Assembly (NCBI RefSeq): GCF_000429025.1
Contig: NZ_AUBB01000021.1
Location: forward strand, 186,001-250,000
Reading direction: 5' to 3'
Length of the DNA stretch: 64,000 nt
Origin: Actinospineispora spinosispora DSM 44797
GTDB taxonomy: Bacteria; Actinomycetota; Actinomycetes; Mycobacteriales; Pseudonocardiaceae
Part shown: positions 16,958 through 26,093 of the stretch, one piece after another
Layout: each line of letters starts with the position of its first letter
How positions within the stretch are numbered: position 1 is the first letter of the stretch
Program-made: the position numbers and the translations under genes
The notes under the pieces: model-generated
Told to the model about the DNA's origin: nothing
Seen by the model: the letters and a program-made list of their open reading frames with translations, nothing else
Database searches by the model: none

Positions 16958-17292
16958 CGTAGCTGGGTGCGTAGTGCGTCGAGCAGGTCGTGGGGTCCGT
17001 GTTCGCGGTGCCAGCGGGTGAACAGGCCGTGCACGGTGGACCAGGGTGGGAAGTCCGCGGGCAGTGCTCGCCATTTGATGCCGTTGTCGAGCACGTAAAA
17101 GATCGCGTCGAGCATGGTTCGGCGATGGTGTTTTTCCGGTCGTCCTCCCAGCTCGGATCGCGACAACGGTATGGGCAGCAGCGGTTCCAAGATCGCCCAC
17201 TGCGTGTCGGTGAGATCGTCGGGTACCGAGGCCGGCCGGTCATACAGCCACAACCACAGCGTGGGCCCGATCGTGGCGAGGGGCGATATCAA
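16950..17292 (-). pseudogene. Truncated IS5-family transposase (N-terminal part)
   Basis: About 114 recognisable residues with the DUF4096-type start of IS5 transposases: LTDTQWAILEPLLPIPLSRS, LGGRPEKHHRRTMLDAIFYV, NGIKWRALPADFPPWSTVHG. The DDE catalytic domain is absent: after LRTQLRR the frame enters the antisense of the neighbouring dehydrogenase gene. It cannot transpose on its own. Confidence 0.8.
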
Positions 17293-17395
17293 GAGCCCGC
17301 CCTCGTCAGGGCCTACGACACGCCCACGCCCACCCGAATACTGCGCAACAGCCGCCTACCACAAACCGGCCACACCAGTTCTCAGACAGGCTCTA
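16950..17395 (-). mobile_element. IS5-like insertion sequence remnant
   Basis: The 5' part of a transposase gene plus one terminal region. The right end reads GAGCCTGTCTGAGAACTGG on the minus strand, a typical IS5-group terminal inverted repeat. The left end and the 3' half of the transposase are missing at the palindrome 16936-16957. Confidence 0.65.
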
Positions 17396-17425
17396 TAGGC
17401 GCCCGGAGCACTCACGAGGGGGAGG

Positions 17426-17860
17426 TTAGGCGGGGCGGAGGGTGGTGAGGGCGCGGTTGAACTCCCAGAAGGCGCGCAGGGAGTGGATTCGGCCGTCCTC
17501 CGTCGCCCGGTAGACGAAGACGCCCTCCGCGTCGATGCGTTGGTCGCTTGGCAGGTACGAGGTGATCGTGCCGACGTTCGCCACCTCGTCGCCCGCCGCG
17601 AAGGAGTCACGGATGGTGAACTCGAAACGCTCGGTGTGTGCGACCGTGTTGTCCCAGAACGTGGAGATCGCCGCGAGGCCGTGGTGGCCCTTGCCGTCCT
17701 CGTCCAGCGGTGACGGGCCCACCGGGTCCTGCACGAACGCGTCGGGGGCGAACAGCGCCAGCCATTCGTCCTTGGCCTTCCGGCACACGGCGTCCATCGA
17801 ACGCCTCGACAACGCCCGAGCGGGTGTCTCCTCCTCGGGGCCCGACCAGTTGACCGTCAT
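17426..17860 (-). CDS. SnoaL/NTF2-like fold protein
   Basis: 144 residues, one NTF2-like (SnoaL_2/ketosteroid-isomerase type) domain: FAPDAFVQDPVGPSPLDEDG near the middle and VFVYRATEDGRIHSLRAFWE at the end. The ATG at 17860 overlaps the stop of the LLM gene (ATGA), making this the last gene of the five-gene operon that starts at 21949. Proteins of this fold include steroid delta-isomerases, which fits the operon, but catalytic residues cannot be assigned with certainty. Confidence 0.7.
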   Translation of the reverse strand: MTVNWSGPEEETPARALSRRSMDAVCRKAKDEWLALFAPDAFVQDPVGPSPLDEDGKGHHGLAAISTFWDNTVAHTERFEFTIRDSFAAGDEVANVGTITSYLPSDQRIDAEGVFVYRATEDGRIHSLRAFWEFNRALTTLRPA

Positions 17861-18728
17861 CGCTCTCCCATCCTGCTGATGATCTCGTCGGCGAACTTCT
17901 CGATGCTGTCCTGCTTGGCGCGCAGGTCGCCGTCGAAGCCGATCCCGTCGAACGCCCACGGCACCGTGATCGAGTCGGTGACCCCGATGTCCTCGAGCTG
18001 GCGGTATCCGTCCAGCCCGAACCGGTCCACGCAGATCGCCTGGATCTCGAACGGCTCGTCGGCGCGCCCGTTCTCCTTCCGCAGCGTGCCGAGAGTGTTG
18101 ATGACGTCCTTCAGATCGGTGTATTTGATCATCGCTGAGGTCCAGCCGTCGTACCGCGCGGCGCGACGCAGACCGGCCTCGGTGTGACCGCCCACGAAGA
18201 TCGGTATCGGTTCGCTCGGCGCGGGGCTCATCTGCAGCTCGTCGAAGTCGTAGAACTCGCCGTGATGCGCCACCATGCCGCCGGCCAGGATCGCCTGCAG
18301 GATGTCGAGGAACTCGTCGGCCCGCTTACCCCGCCGCTCGAACGGGACACCACACCATTCGAACTCCTCGGGCGACCAGCCGAGCCCGACGCCGAAGGTG
18401 AACCGGTTGCCGGTCAGGTTGGCCACCGAACCGACCTGCCTCGCCAGCGGCAGCGGTTGCCGGGAGCCGAGTTTCAGTACCTGGGTACAGAACCGGATCC
18501 GCTCGGTGGCCGCGCCCATCGCGGCGGCGGCGATGAGCGGATCGACCCATGGGGTGTCCTTCGTCCACATCCGCGACCCGTCCGGCGTGTACGGGTAGTC
18601 GGCGCTCACCTTCTCCGAGTAAAAGATCGAATCCGGCAGCGCGATCGAGTGGAAGCCGCAGCGCTCGGCGGTCTTGGCCAGCTCGACGATCTGGTCGATC
18701 GGGTTCATCGCGATCGAGACGGTGAATT

Positions 18729-18732
<4 letters not shown>
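17857..18732 (-). CDS. LLM-class (luciferase-like) flavin/F420-dependent oxidoreductase
   Basis: 291 residues from the ATG at 18732, which overlaps the stop of the Ltp3-like gene (ATGA). The TIM-barrel LLM signatures are present: AKTAERCGFHSIALPD, RIRFCTQVLKLGSRQPLPLA, RFTFGVGLGWSPEEFEW and a final F-domain loop. It likely performs a hydride transfer or monooxygenation step in steroid breakdown. Whether FMN or F420 is the cofactor cannot be decided here. Confidence 0.75.
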
Positions 18733-19910
<1,178 letters not shown>

Positions 19911-20972
19911 CTATCGGCCCTCCATCACGCAGATCAGGTTCTGTTGCAGCAGCTGACCGTTGGTGGCATGACCGAGCACCCGCTGTGCGCTGCCCTCCAT
20001 GACCCGGTTCGCCGCCTCGCCGATCCGGACGAGGCCGGTGGCGAACAACGGGTTGCCGCACAACGGGCCGCCCGACGGGTTGATCACGACGTCGTCGGCG
20101 AGGCCGAGCTCACGCCGCAGCAACAGCTCCTGCGAGGTGAACGGTGCGGCCAGCTCGGCGATCTGTACGCCGTCGATTCCGGCCGCCTCGGCCGCCGCGG
20201 CGGCGGAAGGTGCGTGGGCGAGGTCTCTCGCTCCGAAGGCGGGGGAGTCCACCCGATGCTCGAGGCCGGTGATCCAGGCGGGCCGCTCGCACAGCTCGGT
20301 CGCCTTCGAGGCGGACGCGAGCACGATGGCGGCCGCACCGTCGGTGACGGGCGCGCAGTCGTGGGCACGCAGTGGATCGGCCAGATACGGGCTGTCCAGC
20401 AGCGCACCCGGGTCCACGACGCCGCTGAGCTGGGCGTTCGGGTTGTCGACCGCGGCCGCGCGGCTGCGGGCCGCCACCTCGGCCATCTCCTTCTCACTCC
20501 ACTGCCCGGACTCGATGCCGATCCGTGCCTGGAGCGCGGCGAGGCTCACCGAGTCCGGCCACAGTGGCGCGACCAGGTAGGGGTCGAGCTGCAGTGACAG
20601 CACGCGGCGCAGCTGGCCGGCCGAGGACTTGCCGAAGCCGTACACCAGCGCGGTCTCCGCTTCGCCGGTGCGAATCTTCAACCAGGCCTCGTACAGGGCC
20701 CACGCCGCGTCGGCCTCCACGTGGGACTCCGCGATCGGTGGCATGGCCCCGATCGCGTCCACCGCCGAGACGAAGGAGAACGCCCGGCCGGCGAGGTAGT
20801 CGGAGGAACCGGAACACCAGAAGCCGATCTCGCGTCGGCTCAGCCCGGTGGCCTCGAACAGCTCCTGGAAGATCGGAACCAGCATCTCGACACCGTTGGT
20901 CGTGCCGTCGGTGCGCCGTACCTGCGGTGACTGGGCGAAACCGACCACCGCGACGTCAGGGAAGCTGCTCAT
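19911..20972 (-). CDS. ltp4: SCP-x/thiolase-family protein, Ltp4-like
   Basis: 353 residues from the ATG at 20972, which overlaps the stop of the DUF35 gene (TGATG); an upstream in-frame start at 21059 lies inside that gene. Thiolase fold with PDVAVVGFAQSPQVRRTDGT and FGARDLAHAPSAAAAAEAAG. The canonical Cys region reads IAESHVEADAAWALYEAW, so the thiolase nucleophile is missing here too. It is adjacent to a DUF35 gene, as expected for a thiolase-like/DUF35 complex in steroid side-chain or ring cleavage. Confidence 0.75.
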   Translation of the reverse strand: MSSFPDVAVVGFAQSPQVRRTDGTTNGVEMLVPIFQELFEATGLSRREIGFWCSGSSDYLAGRAFSFVSAVDAIGAMPPIAESHVEADAAWALYEAWLKIRTGEAETALVYGFGKSSAGQLRRVLSLQLDPYLVAPLWPDSVSLAALQARIGIESGQWSEKEMAEVAARSRAAAVDNPNAQLSGVVDPGALLDSPYLADPLRAHDCAPVTDGAAAIVLASASKATELCERPAWITGLEHRVDSPAFGARDLAHAPSAAAAAEAAGIDGVQIAELAAPFTSQELLLRRELGLADDVVINPSGGPLCGNPLFATGLVRIGEAANRVMEGSAQRVLGHATNGQLLQQNLICVMEGR

Positions 20973-21949
20973 CACAGATGCTCCGCATAGGACTCGTATG
21001 GGGCGTCCGGCTCTCCGGTCGGACGGAAGTGGTCGATGTTGCGCAGGGTGTGCTCCCACTCCTCACGAGGCCGCCAGCTGGCCCGCACCCGCATGCCCAT
21101 CCGGACCTCGGCCGCGGCACACCCGAGCACCAGGTGCTGGATCGGGATGTCCGCGCCGTCGAGCAGGATGTAGGCGGCCACATAGGGCGGCTTGAGGCGC
21201 TGGCCGAGGAACGGCACGTTGACGATGCAGAACGTGGTGACCGTGCCGGTGTCGGCGAGCTCCACGTCCTCGACCGTCGGCACACCGTCGGTCGGGCAGG
21301 CACCGCGTGGCGGGACGTAGACCTTCTCGCACTCCGGGCAGCGCTGCCCGATCACCCGGCCTTCCTTGAGACCGCGCAGGTACAGGCTCTCCTCCCGCGA
21401 CGCCGAGTGCATGTAGTGAAGATGGATCGGGGTGGTGACCATGGTGACCAGGTCGACGAGCTCCTCGGGCACGGGTGTCGGCGTCGCCGGCGTGGCGTCG
21501 CCCGAGTCGACCGGCTCGAAGCACGCGATGTCGTTGATGTGGCCGACCGTCTCCTCGGCCCACCGGACGCGGACCCGCATGCCGGTCTGGACACGGCTGG
21601 GATCCCCGGCGTCGAGCGCGTGCAACAGCGACGTGTCGGCGCCGTCCAGCCGGACCAGCGCCCAGGCGAACGGGTGATCGAGGGGCTGGCCCTCGATCGG
21701 CTCCGGCTGCCACGACCAGGACACCACGGTGCCTTCGGACGCGACCGCGACGGGTTCACCCAGCGGTTGACCACTGACCGGGTCGTACTCCACCGGCGGC
21801 ACGTGCACCCGGCCGTCCGTGCCCCGCACGCCTTCCACCCGTCTGTCGCGCAGCGCGGTGACGAATCGGGAGAGCACTGGGCCGAGCGATCGTGTGTAGT
21901 CGAACCCGATTTCCAGCGGTGCCGCCAACGGCTTTTCAATGGCAACCAT
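20972..21949 (-). CDS. Tandem DUF35 (Zn-ribbon/OB-fold) partner protein, Rv3521-like
   Basis: 325 residues with two OB-fold halves. The first half (about 40-150) lacks zinc ligands. The second (about 180-310) has a rubredoxin-like zinc ribbon, QRCPECEKVYVPPRGACPTD, followed by GTVTTFCIVNVPFLGQRLKP. DUF35 proteins bind acyl-CoA and dock on thiolase-like enzymes. It is the first gene of the minus-strand operon DUF35-ltp4-ltp3-LLM-SnoaL, and a KstR-type box lies 9 bp upstream of the start. Confidence 0.8.
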   Translation of the reverse strand: MVAIEKPLAAPLEIGFDYTRSLGPVLSRFVTALRDRRVEGVRGTDGRVHVPPVEYDPVSGQPLGEPVAVASEGTVVSWSWQPEPIEGQPLDHPFAWALVRLDGADTSLLHALDAGDPSRVQTGMRVRVRWAEETVGHINDIACFEPVDSGDATPATPTPVPEELVDLVTMVTTPIHLHYMHSASREESLYLRGLKEGRVIGQRCPECEKVYVPPRGACPTDGVPTVEDVELADTGTVTTFCIVNVPFLGQRLKPPYVAAYILLDGADIPIQHLVLGCAAAEVRMGMRVRASWRPREEWEHTLRNIDHFRPTGEPDAPYESYAEHL

Positions 21950-21957
21950 TCGCTAAG

Positions 21958-21971
21958 TAGAACAGGTTCTC
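21958..21971. promoter_or_regulatory. KstR-type operator 1
   Basis: TAGAACAGGTTCTC, one mismatch from TAGAAC-N2-GTTCTA, lies between the divergent DUF35 operon and the LLM gene at 22022. Confidence 0.75.
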
Positions 21972-22021
21972 GATTCGACTGGCAAGATGGGATAGAACAG
22001 GGGACCGACGAGGAGGTCGTG

Positions 22022-23068
22022 ATGCAGCTGGGACTACAGCTCGGATATTGGGGTGCCGCACCGCCGGAGGGTGCCGCTGATCTAGTGGTGGCGGCCGAGC
22101 AGGCCGGCTTCGACGCGGTGTTCGCCGCCGAGTCGTGGGGGTCCGACGCCTTCGGTCCGCTGTGCTGGTGGGGTTCGCGCACGGAACGGGTGTCGCTCGG
22201 GACATCGGTCGCGCAGCTCTCGGCCCGCACGCCGACCGCATGCGCAATGCACGCGCTGACCCTGGACCATCTGTCCGGCGGCCGCGCCGTCCTCGGCCTG
22301 GGCGTGTCCGGTCCGCAGGTCGTCGAGGGCTGGTACGGAGCACCGTTCAGCAAGCCGCTCGCCCGGACCAGGGAGTACGTGTCGATCGTGCGGCAGGTGC
22401 TGGCTCGGGAGGCGCCGGTGCGCAACGGCGGCCCGCACTATCCGCTGCCCTACGCCGGGGAGGGCTCGGTCGGACTGGGTAAGTCGTTGCGGCCGATCAC
22501 CCATCCGCTCCGGGCTGACCTGCCCATCTGGCTGGGTGCCGAAGGGCCGAAGAACGTGGCGTTGGCGGGCGAGATCGCCGACGGCTGGCTGTCGATCTAC
22601 TACTCGCCGAGACTCGCCGACGACTACCGCACCTGGCTGGCCGAGGGCATGGCCCGCCCGGGTGCTCGCCGCCAGCGCTCCGACTTCACCGTCGCGGCCA
22701 GCTGTCCGGTGGTCGTCACCGACGACCCGACGGCCGAGATCGCCGGGTTGAAGCAGGTCATGTCCCTCTATCTGGGTGGAATGGGCGCGCCGGGGCAGAA
22801 CTTCCACGCCGATGTGTTCGCCCGCATGGGGTACGCGGACGCGGTCGCCGAGATCGGTTCTCTCTTCAGGGAGGGCAAGCGCGCCGAGGCTGCCGCCGCG
22901 GTGCCCGACGAGCTCGTCGAGGACACCGCGATCATCGGCACGGCCGATCAGGTGCGTGCCGGAATCGCGCGCTGGGAGGCCTCGGGTGTGGACATGCTGA
23001 TCGTCGGATGTAAGGACATCGGCGCGATCAAGGCTCTGGCAGGGGCTGTCGAAACGTCCGCGACCTGA
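22022..23068 (+). CDS. LLM-class F420-dependent oxidoreductase, Rv3520c-like
   Basis: 348 residues starting MQLGLQLGYWGAAPPEGAAD with a GAGGAGG ribosome-binding site. LLM motifs include FDAVFAAESWGSDAFGPLCW, LSGGRAVLGLGVSGPQVVEG and PIWLGAEGPKNVALAGEIAD. It is divergent from the DUF35/ltp operon across KstR box 1, the same neighbourhood as Rv3520c in M. tuberculosis. An F420 coenzyme is likely for this subgroup but not shown. The frame happens to be open back to 20525 on this strand; that extension is antisense to the DUF35/ltp4 genes. Confidence 0.8.
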   Translation: MQLGLQLGYWGAAPPEGAADLVVAAEQAGFDAVFAAESWGSDAFGPLCWWGSRTERVSLGTSVAQLSARTPTACAMHALTLDHLSGGRAVLGLGVSGPQVVEGWYGAPFSKPLARTREYVSIVRQVLAREAPVRNGGPHYPLPYAGEGSVGLGKSLRPITHPLRADLPIWLGAEGPKNVALAGEIADGWLSIYYSPRLADDYRTWLAEGMARPGARRQRSDFTVAASCPVVVTDDPTAEIAGLKQVMSLYLGGMGAPGQNFHADVFARMGYADAVAEIGSLFREGKRAEAAAAVPDELVEDTAIIGTADQVRAGIARWEASGVDMLIVGCKDIGAIKALAGAVETSAT

Positions 23069-23082
23069 TAGAACTGGTTCTA
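23069..23082. promoter_or_regulatory. KstR-type operator 2
   Basis: TAGAACTGGTTCTA has perfect arms TAGAAC and GTTCTA. It lies right after the LLM stop and 36 bp before the FadD start, so that gene has its own regulated promoter. Confidence 0.85.
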
Positions 23083-23117
23083 GTTTGGGTCACTGTGGGA
23101 TCGACGGGAGCAGCATC

Positions 23118-24671
23118 ATGACGACCGCTCTAGGGCTGTGGAACATCGCGGCGGAGGAACCTGACCGACCGGCGGTCTTCGGCCCGGACGGCAGCGCGTT
23201 GAGCTATGGCGAGCTGGCTACCGCCGCGAACCGCTACGGGCGGGGCCTCCAGGCGATGGGGCTGAAGGCGGGCGACGCCATCGTGCTGATGATGCCCAAC
23301 TGTCCCGAGATGGTCGCGGTGCACTTCGCCGCGTTGCAGACCGGGCTGTACATCGTGGCCGTCAACTGGCACCTCGTCGGGCCTGAGGTGGCGTACATCC
23401 TGAAGGACAGCGGGGCCAAGGCGTTCGTCTCGCACGAGCGCTTCGGCGTGGTCGCCTCGGCCGCCGCCGACGAAGCCGGGCTGTCTGCGCAGGCGCGGTT
23501 CGCGGTCGGTGCCGTCGAGGGGTTCCGTCCGCTCGCGCGGCTCGGCGCGGGTGAGCCCGAGGGACGGCCGGACACGCGCACCACGGGTGGGCCGATGCTC
23601 TACACGTCGGGCACGACGGGCCGGCCGAAGGGTGTTCGCCGCCCGTTGACCGGTGCGGACCCCGACGCCGTGCCGGGAACGGCGGTGTGGTTCTTCGGTA
23701 TCTTCGGAATCGCGCCGCACGACGACCACGTCCACCTGTGCGGCTCGCCGCTGTACCACACAGCGGTGCTGAACTTCGTGGTCATCTCGCTGCAGCTCGG
23801 TCATCCGGCGGTGCTGATGGATCGGTGGACGCCGGGCGAGATGCTCCGGCTGGTCGACAAGCACAGGGTGACGCACAGTCATCTCGTGCCGACCCAGTTC
23901 TCCCGTCTGCTGGCGCTGCCTGAGGCGGAGCGCACCAGTCATGACCTGACATCGATGCGCGCGATGATCCACGGCGCGGCGCCGTGCCCGCAGTCGGTGA
24001 AGCGGCGGATGCTGGAGTGGTGGGGCCCCGTCGTGGTCGAGTACTACGCGGCGACCGAGGGCGGCGGCACGACCATCATGGCCGACGAGTGGCTGCGCAA
24101 GCCCGGATCGGTCGGTCTTCCGTGGCCGGGGTCGACCGTGAAGGTGTTCGACGAGGACGGCACCGAGAAGCCGGTCGGCGAACCCGGCCTTGTCTATCTC
24201 AAGATGGGCACCTCGAGCTTCGAGTACCACGGCGACAAGAAGAAGACCGAGGCCGCGCGGATCGGTGACATGTTCACCCTCGGCGACGTCGGGCATCTCG
24301 ATGAGGACGGCTACCTCTTTCTGCACGACCGCAAGGCCGACATGATCATCAGTGGCGGGGTCAACGTGTATCCGGCCGAGATCGAGGGTGAGCTCGCGGG
24401 TCACCCCAAGGTCGCCGATGTGGCGGTCTTCGGCATCCCGCACGCCGACTGGGGTGAGGAGATCAAGGCGGTCGTCCAGCCGGTCGACGACGCCGTGCCG
24501 GGCGACGAGCTGACCGAGGAGCTGTTGGCCTACGCCGCGACGCGACTGGCGAAGTTCAAGCTGCCGCGCAGCATCGACTACCTGGAGGAGCTGCCCCGCG
24601 ACCCGAACGGCAAGCTCTACAAGCGACGGCTGCGTGACCCGTACTGGGCCGACGACCAGCGCGTCAACTGA
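23118..24671 (+). CDS. AMP-forming fatty/steroid acyl-CoA ligase (FadD family)
   Basis: 517 residues. ANL-superfamily motifs: the P-loop MLYTSGTTGRPKGVRRPL, the adenine site YYAATEGGGTTI, GDVGHLDEDGYLFLHDRKAD and the catalytic lysine in RDPNGKLYKRR. It activates a carboxylate to acyl-CoA by way of acyl-AMP. The ATG at 23118 follows GGGAG; the upstream ATG at 23085 has no such site. KstR control puts it in steroid or side-chain activation, but it is not clearly an orthologue of a named mycobacterial FadD. Confidence 0.85.
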   Translation: MTTALGLWNIAAEEPDRPAVFGPDGSALSYGELATAANRYGRGLQAMGLKAGDAIVLMMPNCPEMVAVHFAALQTGLYIVAVNWHLVGPEVAYILKDSGAKAFVSHERFGVVASAAADEAGLSAQARFAVGAVEGFRPLARLGAGEPEGRPDTRTTGGPMLYTSGTTGRPKGVRRPLTGADPDAVPGTAVWFFGIFGIAPHDDHVHLCGSPLYHTAVLNFVVISLQLGHPAVLMDRWTPGEMLRLVDKHRVTHSHLVPTQFSRLLALPEAERTSHDLTSMRAMIHGAAPCPQSVKRRMLEWWGPVVVEYYAATEGGGTTIMADEWLRKPGSVGLPWPGSTVKVFDEDGTEKPVGEPGLVYLKMGTSSFEYHGDKKKTEAARIGDMFTLGDVGHLDEDGYLFLHDRKADMIISGGVNVYPAEIEGELAGHPKVADVAVFGIPHADWGEEIKAVVQPVDDAVPGDELTEELLAYAATRLAKFKLPRSIDYLEELPRDPNGKLYKRRLRDPYWADDQRVN

Positions 24672-24688
24672 GAGACGAGGAGTCGGGC

Positions 24689-25150
24689 ATGAGTCGCAGG
24701 GACCAGATCACCATGTCGGCCGAGGAGATCGAGACGTTCCTCGGTGAGCAGCAGACCGTGATCGTGGCGAGCCTCGGTGCGGCGGGGCACCCACATCTGG
24801 TTCCGATGTGGTTCGCGCTGATCGACGGTCGGATCGCCTTCTGGACCTACCGGGGCTCGCAGAAGGTGCTCAACCTGCGGCGCGATCCTCGGTTGAGCTG
24901 TCTCGTCGAGGCCGGCGAGACTTATCCGGAGCTGCGCGGCGTCTCGATCGAGGGCACCGCCGAGCTCGTCGAGGACCCGGACGAGGTCCTGAACATCGGC
25001 GTGGCCGTGACGGAGCGCTTCGCCGGCACGCTGGACGAGGACGGCCGCAACGGCCTGCGCCCCATCGGCGCGAAGCGGGTGGGTGTCCTGCTGACCCCGA
25101 CGAGAACGGCCAGCTGGGACCACCGCAAGCTGCCCACCGGCGTCTACTGA
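24689..25150 (+). CDS. PPOX-class flavin/F420-binding split-barrel protein
   Basis: 153 residues with a pyridoxamine-phosphate-oxidase-like split barrel: TVIVASLGAAGHPHLVPMWF, RIAFWTYRGSQKVLNLRRDP and VGVLLTPTRTASWDHRKLP. It probably uses FMN or F420 to reduce a small substrate. It lies 17 bp after the FadD gene and belongs to the same transcript, which ends at the hairpin 25156-25201. The substrate is unknown. Confidence 0.75.
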   Translation: MSRRDQITMSAEEIETFLGEQQTVIVASLGAAGHPHLVPMWFALIDGRIAFWTYRGSQKVLNLRRDPRLSCLVEAGETYPELRGVSIEGTAELVEDPDEVLNIGVAVTERFAGTLDEDGRNGLRPIGAKRVGVLLTPTRTASWDHRKLPTGVY

Positions 25151-25155
25151 CCAAC

Positions 25156-25201
25156 CTCGTGAGTGTTGAGTATGGCCTGAGCCATACTCAACACTCACGA
25201 G
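25156..25201. terminator. Long perfect bidirectional hairpin
   Basis: A perfect 21-bp stem (25156-25176 with 25181-25201, starting CTCGTGAGTGTTGAG) closes on the tetraloop CTGA. It lies between convergent genes ending at 25150 and 25205. Confidence 0.9.
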
Positions 25202-25204
25202 CGG

Positions 25205-26035
25205 TCAGCGGCCGTGGAACTCGGGCTTGCGCTTCTCGGCGAAGGCTCGGGGGCCTTCCTTCGCGTCGGCGCTGCCGAAGACCGCCATGCCCAGCTTCGC
25301 GTCGACGGCGAAGGCGTCGTTCTCGTGCATGCCCTCGGTCTCCCGCATGGTCCGCAGGATCGCCTGGACCGCCAACGGTCCGTTGGCCGCCACCAGCTCG
25401 GCCAGCTCCATCGCGCGCGCGAGAGCCTCGCCGTCGGGGACGACGCTGCCGACCAGGCCGATGGACCGGGCCTCCTCGGCGCTGAGGTGCCGGCCGGTCA
25501 GCAGGATCTCCGCGGCCAGCGTGTACGGGATCTGCCTCGGCAGGCGGACCGCGGAGCCACCCAGCGGGAAGAGGCCCCAGCGCGCCTCGGACACGCCGAA
25601 CCTGGCGCTCTGCCCCGCGACGCGGATGTCGGTCGCCTGCAGAATCTCGGTGCCGCCTGCGATGGCCGGCCCTTCGACCGCGGCGATGAGCGGCTTGGTG
25701 AGCCTGCGGCCCTTGAGCAGCGGCTCGATCACCGACAGGTCCCAGCCGCCGGCCGCGAACGAGTCGCCGGGGTGGGTGCTGGTCATGGCTTTGAGGTCGG
25801 CTCCGGCGCAGAACGCTCCGCCCGCGCCGGTCAGGATCGCGACCCGGATCGTCGGGTCCTCGTCGACCTGGTTCCAGGCCTCGCGCATGATCGCCATCAT
25901 GTCGGCGGACAGCGCATTGCGTGCCTTGGGGCGGTTCATCGTGACGACCAGTACGGCGCCCTGACGCTCGACGAGGCAGTGCGGCTGCTCGGTCTCGGCG
26001 GTGGCGGACCCGGTGGCGGGCGACTTCGAAGTCAT
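25205..26035 (-). CDS. echA19: Enoyl-CoA hydratase, EchA19-like
   Basis: 276 residues from the ATG at 26035 with GGAG upstream. Crotonase fold with the oxyanion-hole segments [16 protein letters not shown] and [15 protein letters not shown], and the second active-site helix [19 protein letters not shown] followed by [11 protein letters not shown]. It hydrates the double bond of steroid side-chain enoyl-CoA. It is divergent from the FadD19-like gene across a KstR-type box, the same arrangement as echA19/fadD19 (Rv3516/Rv3515c). The in-frame Met at 26077 lies within the operator and is rejected. Confidence 0.8.
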   Translation of the reverse strand: MTSKSPATGSATAETEQPHCLVERQGAVLVVTMNRPKARNALSADMMAIMREAWNQVDEDPTIRVAILTGAGGAFCAGADLKAMTSTHPGDSFAAGGWDLSVIEPLLKGRRLTKPLIAAVEGPAIAGGTEILQATDIRVAGQSARFGVSEARWGLFPLGGSAVRLPRQIPYTLAAEILLTGRHLSAEEARSIGLVGSVVPDGEALARAMELAELVAANGPLAVQAILRTMRETEGMHENDAFAVDAKLGMAVFGSADAKEGPRAFAEKRKPEFHGR

Positions 26036-26069
26036 GGGCACTCCAGGGAGGTGGACTGTTGCCGAAAAC

Positions 26070-26083
26070 AGTAACATGTTCTA
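26070..26083. promoter_or_regulatory. KstR-type operator 3
   Basis: AGTAACATGTTCTA has a degenerate left arm but keeps the AAC-N2-GTTCTA core. It lies in the 58-bp gap between divergent echA19-like and fadD19-like genes. Confidence 0.65.
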
Positions 26084-26093
26084 GTTTTGTCCG

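Noticed and set aside
20525..22021. A very long open plus-strand frame that continues into the LLM gene (847 codons in total)
   Set aside because: The upstream 500 codons are Arg/Pro-rich and antisense to the well-supported DUF35 and ltp4 genes. A normal start with a GAGGAGG site exists at 22022.
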